From: Burkholderia sp. WSM2230
Lineage (GTDB): Bacteria > Pseudomonadota > Gammaproteobacteria > Burkholderiales > Burkholderiaceae
Direction: 5' to 3'
NCBI RefSeq assembly: GCF_000472445.1
Contig: NZ_AXAJ01000004.1
Span: forward strand, 1 to 64,000
DNA: 64,000 bases
Both the position numbers and the translations under genes were made by a program. Shown here one piece after another: positions 1 through 14,098 of the stretch. The notes beneath the pieces were generated by a model. The model was not told the origin of the DNA. It ran no database searches and saw only the letters and a program-made list of their open reading frames with translations. Each line of letters starts with the position of its first letter. Positions within the stretch are counted from its first letter, which is position 1.

Positions 1-1
1 C

Positions 2-85
2 CCGCCTCTCGCCTCCCGCCTCTCGCCTCCCGCCTCACGCCTCCCGCCTCCCGCCTCCCGCCTCCCGCCTCTCGCCTCTCGCGCC
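2..85. repeat. Tandem heptamer array (YCGCCTC)
   Basis: Eleven uninterrupted 7-base units of the form (C/T/A)CGCCTC followed by a degenerate twelfth. It ends about 10 bases past the stop codon of the minus-strand hydrolase and is cut by the window edge, so its full length is unknown. Seen directly; it has no coding role that I can see. Confidence 0.9.
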
Positions 86-95
86 ACCGCCTGCG

Positions 96-980
96 CTATG
101 CGCAGAATCCCTCGATCAGCGCGGCGACCTGTTCCGGCTGATCGTGGTGCACCATGTGCCCCGCCTCATCGATGATCTTCTCGCGCCAGTCGGCAAACGC
201 CTGAAAGCGCGCCTTGAATTCGTCGAGCGGAATCTCGCCGGCGAGTGTGGCAAGCGTCGGCGAATTGGCTGCTTCCACGTGCAGCACTTTCGCGCTCACC
301 TTGCGCCAGACGGCCATCACCTCGTCCAGACGGTACAGCGTCGGGCCGCGCAGCTTGTGCGCCGGATCCGCGAGCAACATGAAACGGCCCTCACCGTCCG
401 GCTTCGACCAGTGCTTTGCCAGGAACTGTGCGCGAGCCCGGGCAAGCCGAGGATTCGTTTTGACGAGCCGCCCGGCGACTTCATCGAGCGACGCGTAGCG
501 CTTCAGTTGCGGCGGATCGCGCAACTCGTCGAGCCAGTTTTGCAGACGTTTCGGGGCTTGCGCGGCGTGCGCGGGCGCGAGTCCAAAGCCTTCCAGATCC
601 ACCACGCGCCGCACGCGCTCGGGCCGCGCGCCCGCATACAGGCAGACGACGTTCGCACCGAGGCTATGCCCGATCAGGTTCACCTGACCGGTCGGCGCGT
701 AATGGTCGAGCAGCGCATCCAGATCGGCGAGGTAATCGTGGAACCAGTAATGCCCGCCGCCGCCTTGCGCGACAGGCCAGTCGGACAGACCGAAGCCGCG
801 CATGTCGGGCGCGATGACCTGCCAGTCACCCCCGAGCGCATCGACGACAAACTGGAACGACGCCGCCACGTCCATCCAGCCGTGCAGCATGAAGAGCGCA
901 GGCGCATCGGGATGCCCCCAGCGCCGCACATGCAGACGGATGCCGCGCACAGCGACGAACTCGGAGCGGGAGGTATTCAT
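96..980 (-). CDS. Alpha/beta hydrolase
   Basis: A 294-residue alpha/beta-hydrolase-fold protein. The N-terminal half has the oxyanion-hole segment LHGWMD and the nucleophile elbow GHSLGAN, with Ser as the likely nucleophile. The C-terminus has AGHMVHHDQPEQ, giving the catalytic His in its usual place about 20 residues from the end. An acid residue is expected between them. No signal peptide or membrane segment is seen, so it is probably cytoplasmic. I start at the ATG giving MNTSRSEF; a GTG four codons upstream is possible, and neither has a strong ribosome-binding site. The substrate cannot be read from sequence: esterase, lactonase or C-C hydrolase are all open. It lies 84 bases downstream of the DUF455 gene on the same strand and may be cotranscribed with it. 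Confidence 0.85.
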   Translation of the reverse strand: MNTSRSEFVAVRGIRLHVRRWGHPDAPALFMLHGWMDVAASFQFVVDALGGDWQVIAPDMRGFGLSDWPVAQGGGGHYWFHDYLADLDALLDHYAPTGQVNLIGHSLGANVVCLYAGARPERVRRVVDLEGFGLAPAHAAQAPKRLQNWLDELRDPPQLKRYASLDEVAGRLVKTNPRLARARAQFLAKHWSKPDGEGRFMLLADPAHKLRGPTLYRLDEVMAVWRKVSAKVLHVEAANSPTLATLAGEIPLDEFKARFQAFADWREKIIDEAGHMVHHDQPEQVAALIEGFCA

Positions 981-1064
981 GGTGGGACGCACGCCGGAAA
1001 AGAATGATCGTTCGATTATAACGAGATAAGCGGACGGCAGGCGGCAACCAACTGATGGAACAAG

Positions 1065-1988
1065 TCAGTCGCGAGGCGCCGGCCCGATCTGCGCGTTGTC
1101 GACCTCGACACCCGCGAAAGCCGCCAGTTCGGCGAGTTCGGCGTCATCGAAACCAGCGTCGCGGCGTGCCTCGAAGTTGAACGGACCGCGCAATTTCGGC
1201 GCGTGATACTCAGTGGCAAGGCGCGTGTAGGTCGCATGCGGATCCAGCCCGCCCTCGTCGCACAGATGACGGAACCAGCGGTTGCCGATCAGCACGTGAC
1301 CGATTTCGTCGCGCAGTATCACGTCGAGAATCGACGCCGACTGCTGGTCTCCCGCCTGCAGCAGACGCGCACGAATGGGCGGCGAGGCATCGAGGCCGCG
1401 CGCTTCGAGTGTGCGCGGCACCAGCGCCATGCGCGCGAGCACGTCGCCGCGGGTGCGCTCGCACATGTCCCACAGACCGTCGTGGGCGGGAAAGTCGCCG
1501 TACGCATGACCGTACTCCGCGAGCCGCGCGCCAAGCAGCGAGAAGTGGTAGGCCTCTTCGGCGGCGACTTTCAGCCAGTCGGTGTAGAAGGCAGCGGGCA
1601 TGCCGGCGAAGCGCCACACGGCGTCGAGCGCCAGATTGATCGCGTTGAATTCGATATGGGCCAGCGCATGCAGCAGCACTGCGCGCCCTTGCGGCGATTG
1701 CATGCTGCGCCGTCCCAGCTGGCGCGGCTCGACGAGTTCCGGGCGCGCGGGCCGGCCGGGCAGTCCCGGCGGTTCGTCCAGCGTGATATTCGCGTCCCAC
1801 GGCAAGTTGCCGTCGACCACCGCTGCGTGGAGGGCGCGCGCGGCGCCTGCCTTCTTCGCCGGATCGGCTTCGCGTAGCGCGGCGAGCGCCGCCGTACGCG
1901 CGCAACGCGGCTCGCCGCTCGTCGCGAGCGCGGACTGAACGGGCGAAGCGGAGGGCGCGAAGCAACCAGGTGTGGCGGCGGACATCAT
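1065..1988 (-). CDS. Ferritin-like DUF455 family protein
   Basis: About 307 residues, resembling the DUF455 (COG2833) family of ferritin-like four-helix proteins. Helical segments carry regularly spaced Glu and His of the kind that bind a di-metal site (AHIEFNAINLALDAVWRF, EEAYHF, RDEIGHVLIGNRWF). Family knowledge suggests a di-iron or similar metal centre; the reaction is unknown. Two consecutive ATG codons (1988 and 1985) begin MMSAATPGCF; the open frame continues upstream but that part is Arg-rich and lacks family character. It is transcribed away from the gamma-carbonic anhydrase gene. It could instead be a tRNA-hydroxylase-like ferritin relative, which has the same fold. Confidence 0.8.
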   Translation of the reverse strand: MMSAATPGCFAPSASPVQSALATSGEPRCARTAALAALREADPAKKAGAARALHAAVVDGNLPWDANITLDEPPGLPGRPARPELVEPRQLGRRSMQSPQGRAVLLHALAHIEFNAINLALDAVWRFAGMPAAFYTDWLKVAAEEAYHFSLLGARLAEYGHAYGDFPAHDGLWDMCERTRGDVLARMALVPRTLEARGLDASPPIRARLLQAGDQQSASILDVILRDEIGHVLIGNRWFRHLCDEGGLDPHATYTRLATEYHAPKLRGPFNFEARRDAGFDDAELAELAAFAGVEVDNAQIGPAPRD

Positions 1989-2341
1989 GAAAACGTAGTC
2001 GGCAAAGTTAATGAACGTGACGGATATCGCGTGAATGACGCGGACGGCGGCAGCGCGCGGATGGAACGGGCGCCGGTTGGCGAGCGTTTGCGGGCCTGAC
2101 GTGCGAGTCAAGCTGAGCGCTCGGCCTGTCCAGGAGCGACGGCAGCCCAGCCGGCAACCCAGGCCACGGCGCCCACCGTGAGGCACATACGGCGAAGCGG
2201 CCGAACCACACAACCGTTTACAATACTCGATTCGACGTTCCCAGGCGCCCAAAAGCGCCGACCGAGAACCCGCGAAGAGCCGTCGAACCCGACACGCCGC
2301 GAGCCGTCCCCCGCCCGGCGACCGATCCACGAGGAGACAAC
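1989..2341. promoter_or_regulatory. Divergent intergenic region
   Basis: A 353-base gap between the DUF455 gene (minus) and the gamma-carbonic anhydrase gene (plus). A TACAAT hexamer at 2219-2224 is a candidate -10 for the plus-strand gene, but no convincing -35 lies 16-18 bases upstream. A GAGGAGA ribosome-binding site sits just before the GTG start at 2342. Nothing else was recognised. Confidence 0.4.
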
Positions 2342-2866
2342 GTGACCATTTACAAGCTTGGCGACGCCGCACCGAACATCCATGAAAGCGTGTTCGTCGC
2401 GGATTCCGCGACCATCCTCGGCAACGTGACGCTGGAAGAAAATTCGAGCGTCTGGTTTGGCGCGACGCTGCGCGGCGACAACGAGCCGATCACGCTCGGC
2501 GCCGGCAGCAACGTGCAGGAAAACGCGGTCTTGCACACCGACCCCGGCTTTCCGCTGACGATCGAGGCCAACGTGACAATCGGCCATCAGGTCATGCTGC
2601 ATGGCTGCACGATCAAGGAAGGTGCGCTGATCGGAATTCAGGCGGTGGTCTTGAATGGCGCGGTAATCGGCCGCAACTGTCTGGTCGGAGCGGGCGCCAT
2701 CGTAACCGAAGGCAAGGTGTTTCCCGACAATTCGCTGATTCTCGGCGCGCCCGCGAAAGTGGTGCGCGAACTGACCGAGGCGGACATCGCCAACATGCAG
2801 CGCGGCACGGCAAGTTATGCCGAGCGCCGCGAGTATTTCAAGGCGCAGCTCGTGCGCATCGGCTAA
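2342..2866 (+). CDS. Gamma-carbonic anhydrase family protein
   Basis: A 174-residue left-handed beta-helix (hexapeptide-repeat) protein of the gamma-carbonic anhydrase/YrdA/PaaY group. Isoleucine-patch hexapeptides run through most of the chain. The three expected zinc ligands are visible: His in the ENAVLHTD segment, and two in IGHQVMLHGC (H-x4-H). Members form trimers with a zinc at each interface. Some hydrate CO2, and others such as PaaY act on thioesters, so activity here is inferred only. The start is GTG at 2342, preceded by GAGGAGA at good spacing. The next gene, hslO, begins 72 bases on in the same direction, so the two may share a transcript. Confidence 0.9.
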   Translation: MTIYKLGDAAPNIHESVFVADSATILGNVTLEENSSVWFGATLRGDNEPITLGAGSNVQENAVLHTDPGFPLTIEANVTIGHQVMLHGCTIKEGALIGIQAVVLNGAVIGRNCLVGAGAIVTEGKVFPDNSLILGAPAKVVRELTEADIANMQRGTASYAERREYFKAQLVRIG

Positions 2867-2938
2867 ACCGGCCGGGCGCGCGGCGCACGGCGCATGCACG
2901 CATTTCGCCGTGCTGCGCCATTCGATAGAGGAAAAGTT

Positions 2939-3889
2939 GTGAGCGACCAGTTGCAAAAATTCATGTTCAGCGCGGCGCCGGTGCGCGGCGAAATCGTTTC
3001 GCTGCGCAATACGTGGCAGGAAGTGCTGACGCGCCGCGAGTATCCGGCGCCGGTGCGCACGATCCTCGGCGAAATGATGGCGGCCTGCGCGCTGCTGTCG
3101 GCGAATCTGAAGTTCGACGGCACGCTGATCATGCAGATTTTCGGCGACGGCCCGGCCAAGATGCTGGTGGTTCAGTGCAGCTCAGACCTGTCGATGCGCG
3201 CGACCGCCAAGCTTTCCGGCGACGAAGGCAGCACGATTAGCGAGACCACCTCGATGGTGGAGCTGCTCAACGCAAGCGGTCACGGTCGTTGCGTGATCAC
3301 GCTCGATCCGCGCGACAAGAAGCCCGGTCAGCAGCCGTATCAAAGCATCGTGCCGCTTTCAGGCGAGAACGGGCCGCTTGGCTCGATGGCCGAAGTCCTC
3401 GAGCACTACATGCATCACTCGGAGCAGCTCGACACGCGTCTATGGCTCGCGGCGAACTCCGAGCGCGCGGTCGGCATGCTGCTGCAAAAGCTTCCCGGCG
3501 ACGGCGGCATCGTCCCACATCCGGGCGAACTCGACGCGGACACGTGGGAGCGCGTTTGCACGCTCGGCGGCACGCTGTCGCAGGACGAGTTGCTGAAGGA
3601 GGAGCCGGAAACCGTGTTCCGCCGCCTGTTCTGGCAGGAGAACGTTCAGCATTTCGAGCCGGCCACCGCGCGATTCGAATGTACCTGCTCTCGCGAAAAA
3701 GTCGGCTCGATGCTGAAGATGCTCGGTCGCGACGAAGTGGACAGCGTGATCGCGGAGCGCGGCCACGTCGAGATTCATTGCGAATTCTGCAACCAGCGCT
3801 ACGAGTTCGACCCGGTCGACGTGGCGCAACTTTTTCTCGCCAATGCACTCTCACAAGGTGTGACGCCGGCCGCCGAGCAACGGCACTGA
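2939..3889 (+). CDS. hslO: Hsp33 redox-regulated chaperonin
   Basis: A 316-residue Hsp33 chaperone, activated in the cytoplasm by oxidation and unfolding. The C-terminal zinc-binding redox switch is intact: a CTC pair in FECTCSREK and a CEFC motif in HCEFCNQRY, 31 residues further on, which together hold Zn when reduced and form disulphides under oxidative stress. The N-terminal substrate-binding domain (EYPAPVRTILGEMMAACALL) matches the family. I start at GTG 2939 (VSDQLQKFMF) because GAGGAAAA lies just upstream and this fits the normal Hsp33 N-terminus. An ATG 15 codons earlier would add an atypical Arg-rich tail. Confidence 0.97.
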   Translation: MSDQLQKFMFSAAPVRGEIVSLRNTWQEVLTRREYPAPVRTILGEMMAACALLSANLKFDGTLIMQIFGDGPAKMLVVQCSSDLSMRATAKLSGDEGSTISETTSMVELLNASGHGRCVITLDPRDKKPGQQPYQSIVPLSGENGPLGSMAEVLEHYMHHSEQLDTRLWLAANSERAVGMLLQKLPGDGGIVPHPGELDADTWERVCTLGGTLSQDELLKEEPETVFRRLFWQENVQHFEPATARFECTCSREKVGSMLKMLGRDEVDSVIAERGHVEIHCEFCNQRYEFDPVDVAQLFLANALSQGVTPAAEQRH

Positions 3890-4048
3890 AACGGCCGGCG
3901 GGCCGGCGCTTGCGCATGTGCCTGAGGTTCGCCCGGCGGCTGGCCGGCGTGCGCTTTGTGTCTGGTTGGGGGGCGCCTGGTTGCGGCCTGGTTGCCGCCT
4001 GGTTGCCGCTTCATGTCCGTTTAGGTATCCGATCTATCGAGACTCAAC

Positions 4049-4435
4049 ATGAGCATTTCCACTTCGTTGCCAGGTGCCGCACGCACGCTCTCCGTGCTGA
4101 CGGTGCTCGCGGGCCTCGCGGCACTGACCGGTTGCATGATGGACCCGCCCGGCCCGTCGCCCATCTACAGTCGGCTGCCTGCTGACCAGTCGGACATGGT
4201 GAGCACCGCCCAACCGCTGACGCCGGCCGAGCGCCAACGTTACGATGCGATCGATCAGCAGGTCATGGCCGAGCAGAATCAGGCGATTGCCGCTGAAAAC
4301 GCCGCGCAGGCCTGGTCGCGTTATTACAGTCCGCCTGTACCCGTCTCCGTGTACGGCAGCTACTACGGCGGTGGATGGGGACACGGCTGGGGCACGGGAG
4401 TTGGCGTCGGCTTCGGGCCGTACTGGGGCTGGTGA
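4049..4435 (+). CDS. Small Tyr/Gly-rich lipoprotein
   Basis: A 128-residue predicted lipoprotein. Residues about 13-28 are hydrophobic and end in the lipobox LTGC, so Cys28 or 29 would become the lipidated N-terminus after signal peptidase II cleavage. The mature part has a short Gln/Ala-rich helix (QQVMAEQNQAIAAENAAQ) and a Gly/Trp/Tyr-rich tail ending at PYWGW. No named family is recognised. It lies 159 bases after hslO and is followed by an intrinsic terminator at 4525. It resembles in layout the second small lipoprotein at 30801. Confidence 0.8.
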   Translation: MSISTSLPGAARTLSVLTVLAGLAALTGCMMDPPGPSPIYSRLPADQSDMVSTAQPLTPAERQRYDAIDQQVMAEQNQAIAAENAAQAWSRYYSPPVPVSVYGSYYGGGWGHGWGTGVGVGFGPYWGW

Positions 4436-4524
4436 TGAACTGACCGGCGTCATGCCTGCATGCACGGATGCCGGCGAATGACGCTTTTCCGCGGATTTTC
4501 AGCTGTTGCACGGCCCATGCATGC

Positions 4525-4555
4525 AAAAAGGCGCGGTTCACACCGCGCCTTTTTA
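4525..4555. terminator. Bidirectional intrinsic terminator
   Basis: A 13-base perfect inverted repeat (AAAAAGGCGCGGT with ACCGCGCCTTTTT) around a TCAC-type loop. Runs of A on one side and T on the other let it end both the lipoprotein transcript (plus) and the pyrG-kdsA-eno-ftsB transcript (minus). Confidence 0.85.
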
Positions 4556-4638
4556 CGTTCCGGCTCTGTGTTGCTGTTGGCCTTGCGCAGCCCTTCACCC
4601 TCCTGAACCGCCGCCACGCACAACAATTGCCGTCAAGC

Positions 4639-5070
4639 TCAGTGCGCGGGCTTCTTCTCTTTTGCCGCCTTGCCGCCGTGCTTGCGCTCAGGCCTGGCAC
4701 GCGACTCCGGATTCGGCACCACGTGCAGCGGCGCGGCAGACACCTCGCCGCGAGTCGACGTGGTGGCCGAAGGCGCGTTGGCGGTCGGCAACGGTGCATT
4801 CGGCGACACGAACTGCACGAACACTTCGCCGTCCTTGACCATGCCCATTTCGTAGCGGGCGCGCTCTTCGACGGCAGCCGTGCCGTTCTGCAAGTCTTGC
4901 ACCTCGCCTTGAATGCGCTCGTTGCGCAGCTTCGCGTCGGCGTTCTTTTGCACCTGCTGCGCGAGTTGCTGCTGCAGTTCGTGAACGCGCAACCATCCGC
5001 CATGGCCCCACCACAGCGGATACTGGATCAACACCAGCAGAACGATCAGTACAGCAGTGACGAGCCGCAT
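4639..5070 (-). CDS. ftsB: Cell division protein FtsB
   Basis: A 143-residue bitopic membrane protein of the divisome. A short cytoplasmic Met-Arg start leads straight into one membrane segment ([20 protein letters not shown]), then a periplasmic coiled coil rich in Gln/Leu heptads ([12 protein letters not shown]) and the [16 protein letters not shown] segment typical of FtsB. In known species FtsB bridges FtsL and FtsQ. The tail is about 40 residues longer than in E. coli and ends Lys/Glu-rich. The ATG at 5070 is chosen over an upstream in-frame start. It follows eno by 118 bases, a common order in proteobacteria. Confidence 0.93.
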   Translation of the reverse strand: MRLVTAVLIVLLVLIQYPLWWGHGGWLRVHELQQQLAQQVQKNADAKLRNERIQGEVQDLQNGTAAVEERARYEMGMVKDGEVFVQFVSPNAPLPTANAPSATTSTRGEVSAAPLHVVPNPESRARPERKHGGKAAKEKKPAH

Positions 5071-5188
5071 GAAGTAAGCACAATAAATACGCGCCGCCCT
5101 GCGCTTTACGCAGGGCGGCGAGGTCAATCAGACACGAAGAAAAACCGGCTCATCGGTCAGCGCAGAAAACAGTGGTCACAACCATTGA

Positions 5189-10108
<4,920 letters not shown>

Positions 10109-10314
10109 CTGCGGTTGTCTCCCTTCTGTTTTCTCGCAGCGGATGAAGCTTTGCCGCATACGGCAGATGTGTTGCGATGCGGTCGTGGCGACGCGTGCTG
10201 TGTGGCTCGCTGCCCACGTGTGGAAACGCGTGTGGAAACCGCCACTCTTTAGCCTGTCCTTTTGTGATGTTTCCGTGATCCCCGGCCACGATCTATGAAT
10301 GGCCGAGCGAGCAA

Positions 10315-13065
10315 TCAACGATCCATCCAGTAGCGCCGGTGCGTGTCGCGATAACGCTCGACCGTGAGCGCGGCGTCTCGCGCAGACGGGCCTTCACGCG
10401 TCGCGAAGTATGGATCGACGAAAACGCGCACCGCGCCGTCCGCATCGCTCCTGCCCAGCTCGATATGCCGCGCCGAATAGCGCGCCAGCACGCCCGCACT
10501 CGGATGATGAAAGCGGTTGCGATAGCCTACCTGAAATAGCGCGACGAGCGGGTCGATAGAATCGAGGAACGGTTCGGTCGACGAAGTCTTGCTGCCATGA
10601 TGCGGAACCACGAGCACCTGGGCGCGCAGCATTTCGCGATCGCGCGACAGCAGCATGCGTTCGGCGGGGGCCTCGATGTCCGCCGTGAGCAGAGCGGCAA
10701 GCGGCGCCTCTGCGGCTTGCGGGTTTGGAGTGCCGGTCGGTCCGCCGTGCTGCTCACTATTTGCCTGGCTATCCGCCGCGCTGACCATTGCGTCACGCGC
10801 AGCCGACCCGGTCACCGCCCGAGGCAACGTGCTCACGCGCAGCACGCAGCAATGCGCGTTCGGCTTTCCTTGCAGCGGCCCCGCGTCGGGCCAGAGCATC
10901 GCGAACTCGACGCCGTCCCATTGCCAGCGCTGCCCAGCGGCGCACGGCAACGTATCCGCGCCGCGTTGCCGCGCATTCGCCCACAGCGCGTTAGCGGGCG
11001 CAAGTGCCGCGACCATCTGACGAACCTCGATTGCGTCCAGCACGGCCGGCGCGCCGCCCGAGTGGTCGGAATCCGCATGACTGACGATCAGGGTATCCAG
11101 CGCGTTCACGCCTTGCGCGCGCAAGAACGGCACCACCACTCGCTCGCCCGCATGGGTCGATTCGGGCCCCGGCCCGGTATCGAACAGCAGCGCATGATGC
11201 GCGGTCTCGATCAGCACGGAGGTGCCTTGCCCGACATCCAGCGCGGTCAACCGGAAGCTGCCGTGCGGCGGCCCGGACGGTGCCGGGACAACCAGCGGCA
11301 ACCACGTGAGCGGCGCCGCCCAGCGCAGCGGCCAGCCGCGCGGTGCGAGACACCACAGCACGCCCGCCACGGCGGCGGCGAGCGCCCAGCCATCCGGCTG
11401 CGGCAGCCACCAGAGCATCCAGCGCGGGCCGGAGAGCCACTGCAGTCCCGTCATCATCACGTCGAGCAATGCGTGGGCGGTTCGCAGCGCCCATGCATCC
11501 AGCGGCGCGGGCAGCGCCATGCCGGCCAGCACCGCAGGCGTGACGAACACGCTGACCCACGGAATGGCGAACGCATTCGCGAGCGGCCCGATCAACGGAA
11601 TCTGCGCGAACCACAAGACGGTCAGCGGCGCGAGCGCGAGCGTTACCGCAAGCTGTACATGCGCGGCACCACGAAGCCGTTCGCCGAAGGCCCGCATGCG
11701 CCGCGCGGCAGCGGCGCGCAAGCGCTGGAGGCGCAACAAGCGCAAGAAGCCCGAGGAGCGCGAGGAGCGCGAGGAGGGGCCGGGTACGGCGTCGTTTTCG
11801 TCGTCGATCTCGTCAGTGTGCTGCTCATGGTTCTGCACGCGTGGCCGCCCCGACGCGGCGTAAAGAATCGCCGCGACCGCGCAAAACGACAACCAGAATC
11901 CCGCCGACACCACCGCCCACGGATCGATAAGCAGCACGAGCCCGAGCGCCCATGCAAGCACGGCCGAGCGCGGCACATTGCGCCCGCTCACGTAGGCAAG
12001 CGCGACGACGCTCGCCATCCATAGCGCGCGCTGCACCGGCACGTTGAATCCGGCGAGCGCGGCGTGCAACGCGGCAAATAGTGTGCCGCCCATCACCGCG
12101 ACGATTTGCGCGGGAAGCCGCAACGGCCAGTGGCGGCCTATCCATCCGGAGCGTCGCCAGACAGTGCCGACAAGCCACGCCGCAAGGCCCGCGGCAAAGC
12201 CGATATGCAAACCGGAAATCGCCACCAGATGACTGGTGCCGGTGGCGCGCATCAGTTGCCAGTCGGCGGCGCTGATTTCGTCCTGTGCGCCGATCGAGAG
12301 CGCGACCACGATGCCGCGATGCGCCGCGCTCGCGAGCACGGTGTCGATCCGCGCTCGCAGCGTCGCGCGCCAGCGGTCCACGGTCACGCCGATGCCACGT
12401 GCGTCTTTGGGCAACCTGGCCGCCTGCGCCGCCGCGCTCACATAGCCGGTGGCCCGCACGTTGCGCGCAAGCAACGCAGCTTCCGCGTCGCGCAGACCGA
12501 AATTCGCATTGCCATGCGGCCGTTTCAGACGCACCCGCAAACGCCAGCGCTCGCCCGGCGCGAGCGGCGGTGCGGGCGCTTCGTCGTCGATCCATGCGAG
12601 CTGAATCACGCGCGGAAAAGCGGCCGCCGCGGATGAAGCAAGGCCAGGCGGGAGCGCCTCGGTCGACTCCACCTCGAAAAGAAAGCGCACGCCCTGGTCG
12701 TCGCGCACGGGCAAGCCTTTAATGCTGCCGACCACGTCGATGTCGCGCCCCTCCCACGCAAGCGGCAAGCTCGACGCAAGCCGTGCCTCGGCACGCCACG
12801 CGGCATAGCCGAAGCCCGCGCACCAGGCCGCACAGCATAGCGCGCCCCAACCGGCGCAGGACCGCCAAGGTGAAAATGGCCCATGCGCGGACGCGCCGTG
12901 CCCGTCGCGCGGCCCATGAAAACGCTCGCGCAGGCCCCAGATGGCGGCAGCCAACGCCGCACAGCCTACCGAGACAAGCGCGCACCAGCCGCTCAAGCCC
13001 GGCAGCACCGCCTGCTGCTGCAGCCACACGACGCCCAACGCAAACCCACACCACCATGCACGCAT
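10315..13065 (-). CDS. comEC: ComEC/Rec2-family DNA internalization protein
   Basis: A 916-residue membrane protein of the ComEC/Rec2 family, the predicted inner-membrane channel for single-stranded DNA in transformation. The N-terminal third has several hydrophobic segments and an OB-fold-like soluble part (WRLRVRLKRPHGNANFG). The central competence domain has GTSHLVAISGLHIGFAAG and further membrane helices. The C-terminal metallo-beta-lactamase-like domain shows TALDVGQGTSVLIE, FDTGPG, VSHADSDHSGGA and VVPHHGSKTSS. The ATG at 13065 follows GGAGGGCGG. A charged, Ser/Arg-rich linker of roughly 55 residues (about 11700-11860) interrupts the membrane part. Whether the strain is naturally competent cannot be judged here. 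Confidence 0.92.
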   Translation of the reverse strand: MRAWWCGFALGVVWLQQQAVLPGLSGWCALVSVGCAALAAAIWGLRERFHGPRDGHGASAHGPFSPWRSCAGWGALCCAAWCAGFGYAAWRAEARLASSLPLAWEGRDIDVVGSIKGLPVRDDQGVRFLFEVESTEALPPGLASSAAAAFPRVIQLAWIDDEAPAPPLAPGERWRLRVRLKRPHGNANFGLRDAEAALLARNVRATGYVSAAAQAARLPKDARGIGVTVDRWRATLRARIDTVLASAAHRGIVVALSIGAQDEISAADWQLMRATGTSHLVAISGLHIGFAAGLAAWLVGTVWRRSGWIGRHWPLRLPAQIVAVMGGTLFAALHAALAGFNVPVQRALWMASVVALAYVSGRNVPRSAVLAWALGLVLLIDPWAVVSAGFWLSFCAVAAILYAASGRPRVQNHEQHTDEIDDENDAVPGPSSRSSRSSGFLRLLRLQRLRAAAARRMRAFGERLRGAAHVQLAVTLALAPLTVLWFAQIPLIGPLANAFAIPWVSVFVTPAVLAGMALPAPLDAWALRTAHALLDVMMTGLQWLSGPRWMLWWLPQPDGWALAAAVAGVLWCLAPRGWPLRWAAPLTWLPLVVPAPSGPPHGSFRLTALDVGQGTSVLIETAHHALLFDTGPGPESTHAGERVVVPFLRAQGVNALDTLIVSHADSDHSGGAPAVLDAIEVRQMVAALAPANALWANARQRGADTLPCAAGQRWQWDGVEFAMLWPDAGPLQGKPNAHCCVLRVSTLPRAVTGSAARDAMVSAADSQANSEQHGGPTGTPNPQAAEAPLAALLTADIEAPAERMLLSRDREMLRAQVLVVPHHGSKTSSTEPFLDSIDPLVALFQVGYRNRFHHPSAGVLARYSARHIELGRSDADGAVRVFVDPYFATREGPSARDAALTVERYRDTHRRYWMDR

Positions 13066-13216
13066 CCGCCCTCCGCCCGCCATGCGCCGGACGCACGAGC
13101 CACGCCTACCACCCGGCGTACTGGACGCGAGGCACGACCCGCACGGCGCGCGAGCGCAGGCATGGCCGGGGCGTGGGTTTCGCCCGGCGCGAACCACTGT
13201 GAATCAACCGCTTGAA

Positions 13217-14005
13217 TTATGCAGAGGAAAGTGCGAGCCGCGGCAGCGCGGCGAGCGCGTTAGCCGTTGTGCGTAGGGCGGTTTCGTCGACGGCAGTGCC
13301 GCGCAACTTCGCAAGGCCCGCGCCGATGCCGGGAATCTGCTCGGGCGAGTTGCGCTGCTTGTAGATCCAGGCCGGCGGGATGTCGGGCGCGTCCGTCTCG
13401 ACCACTAGCGCGTCGAACGGCAACTGTTCAGCAAGCCGGCGAATCTGCCGCGCGCGCTCGAAAGTCAGATTGCCGCCGAAGCCGAGATGCATGCCCTGAT
13501 CGATATACGCCTCGGCCTGCTGGAAGCTGCCGTTGAACGCGTGCGCAATGCCGCGGTGAATCTGGTGCCGGCGCAGTCCCTTGATCACCTGGTCCTGCGA
13601 TTTGCGCACATGGCAGATTACCGGCAGATCGAATTCGCGCGCGATCTCGAGTTGGCCGTTGTAGAAGAATTGCTGGCGGGCGTCGTCGAGCCCGTCGACG
13701 AAATAGTCCAGACCGATTTCGCCGATGCCCACGAAACGCGGATCATCGAGACTCGCCTCGATTTCCGCGCGCAGCAATTCGAGATCGTGGTCCTGTGCGG
13801 ACGGCGTGAAGAGCGGATGAATACCGAGCGCGTAGGCACCGCCCTCGAAGCTATGCGCGAGCTCGCGCACGGTCGCGAAGTTCTGCCGGCCGATCGCCGG
13901 AATCACGATACGCCCGACGCCCGCGCTTTGCGCCGCCGCTGCGACACGCTCGCGGTCGGCGTCGAATTCCGAAGCGTCGAGATGGCAGTGCGTATCGATC
14001 CACAT
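13217..14005 (-). CDS. TatD-family metal-dependent hydrolase
   Basis: A 262-residue TatD-like TIM-barrel hydrolase or nuclease. The metal-binding motifs appear in order: WIDTHCHLDASEFD (H-x-H), GEIGLDYF (Glu), VICHVRKS (His) and the late ETDAPDIPP (Asp). Family members are Mg-dependent 3'-5' exonucleases or D-aminoacyl-tRNA-type hydrolases, and the specific role here is unassigned. It lies between lolD and comEC on the same strand, 93 bases after lolD. The length is normal. Confidence 0.93.
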   Translation of the reverse strand: MWIDTHCHLDASEFDADRERVAAAAQSAGVGRIVIPAIGRQNFATVRELAHSFEGGAYALGIHPLFTPSAQDHDLELLRAEIEASLDDPRFVGIGEIGLDYFVDGLDDARQQFFYNGQLEIAREFDLPVICHVRKSQDQVIKGLRRHQIHRGIAHAFNGSFQQAEAYIDQGMHLGFGGNLTFERARQIRRLAEQLPFDALVVETDAPDIPPAWIYKQRNSPEQIPGIGAGLAKLRGTAVDETALRTTANALAALPRLALSSA

Positions 14006-14098
14006 GACTTGCCTCGCTTACAGAGCTGATTATGCCGGCCTGAGGGCCAACACCCGGGGTCACAAACGCCCCGCGCGTCGGTCAATCGGGCCGCGCAG

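Noticed and set aside
2..85. CRISPR array
   Set aside because: Units of 7 bases with no spacers; the same applies to the 11-mer at 47464 and the 13-mer at 63860.
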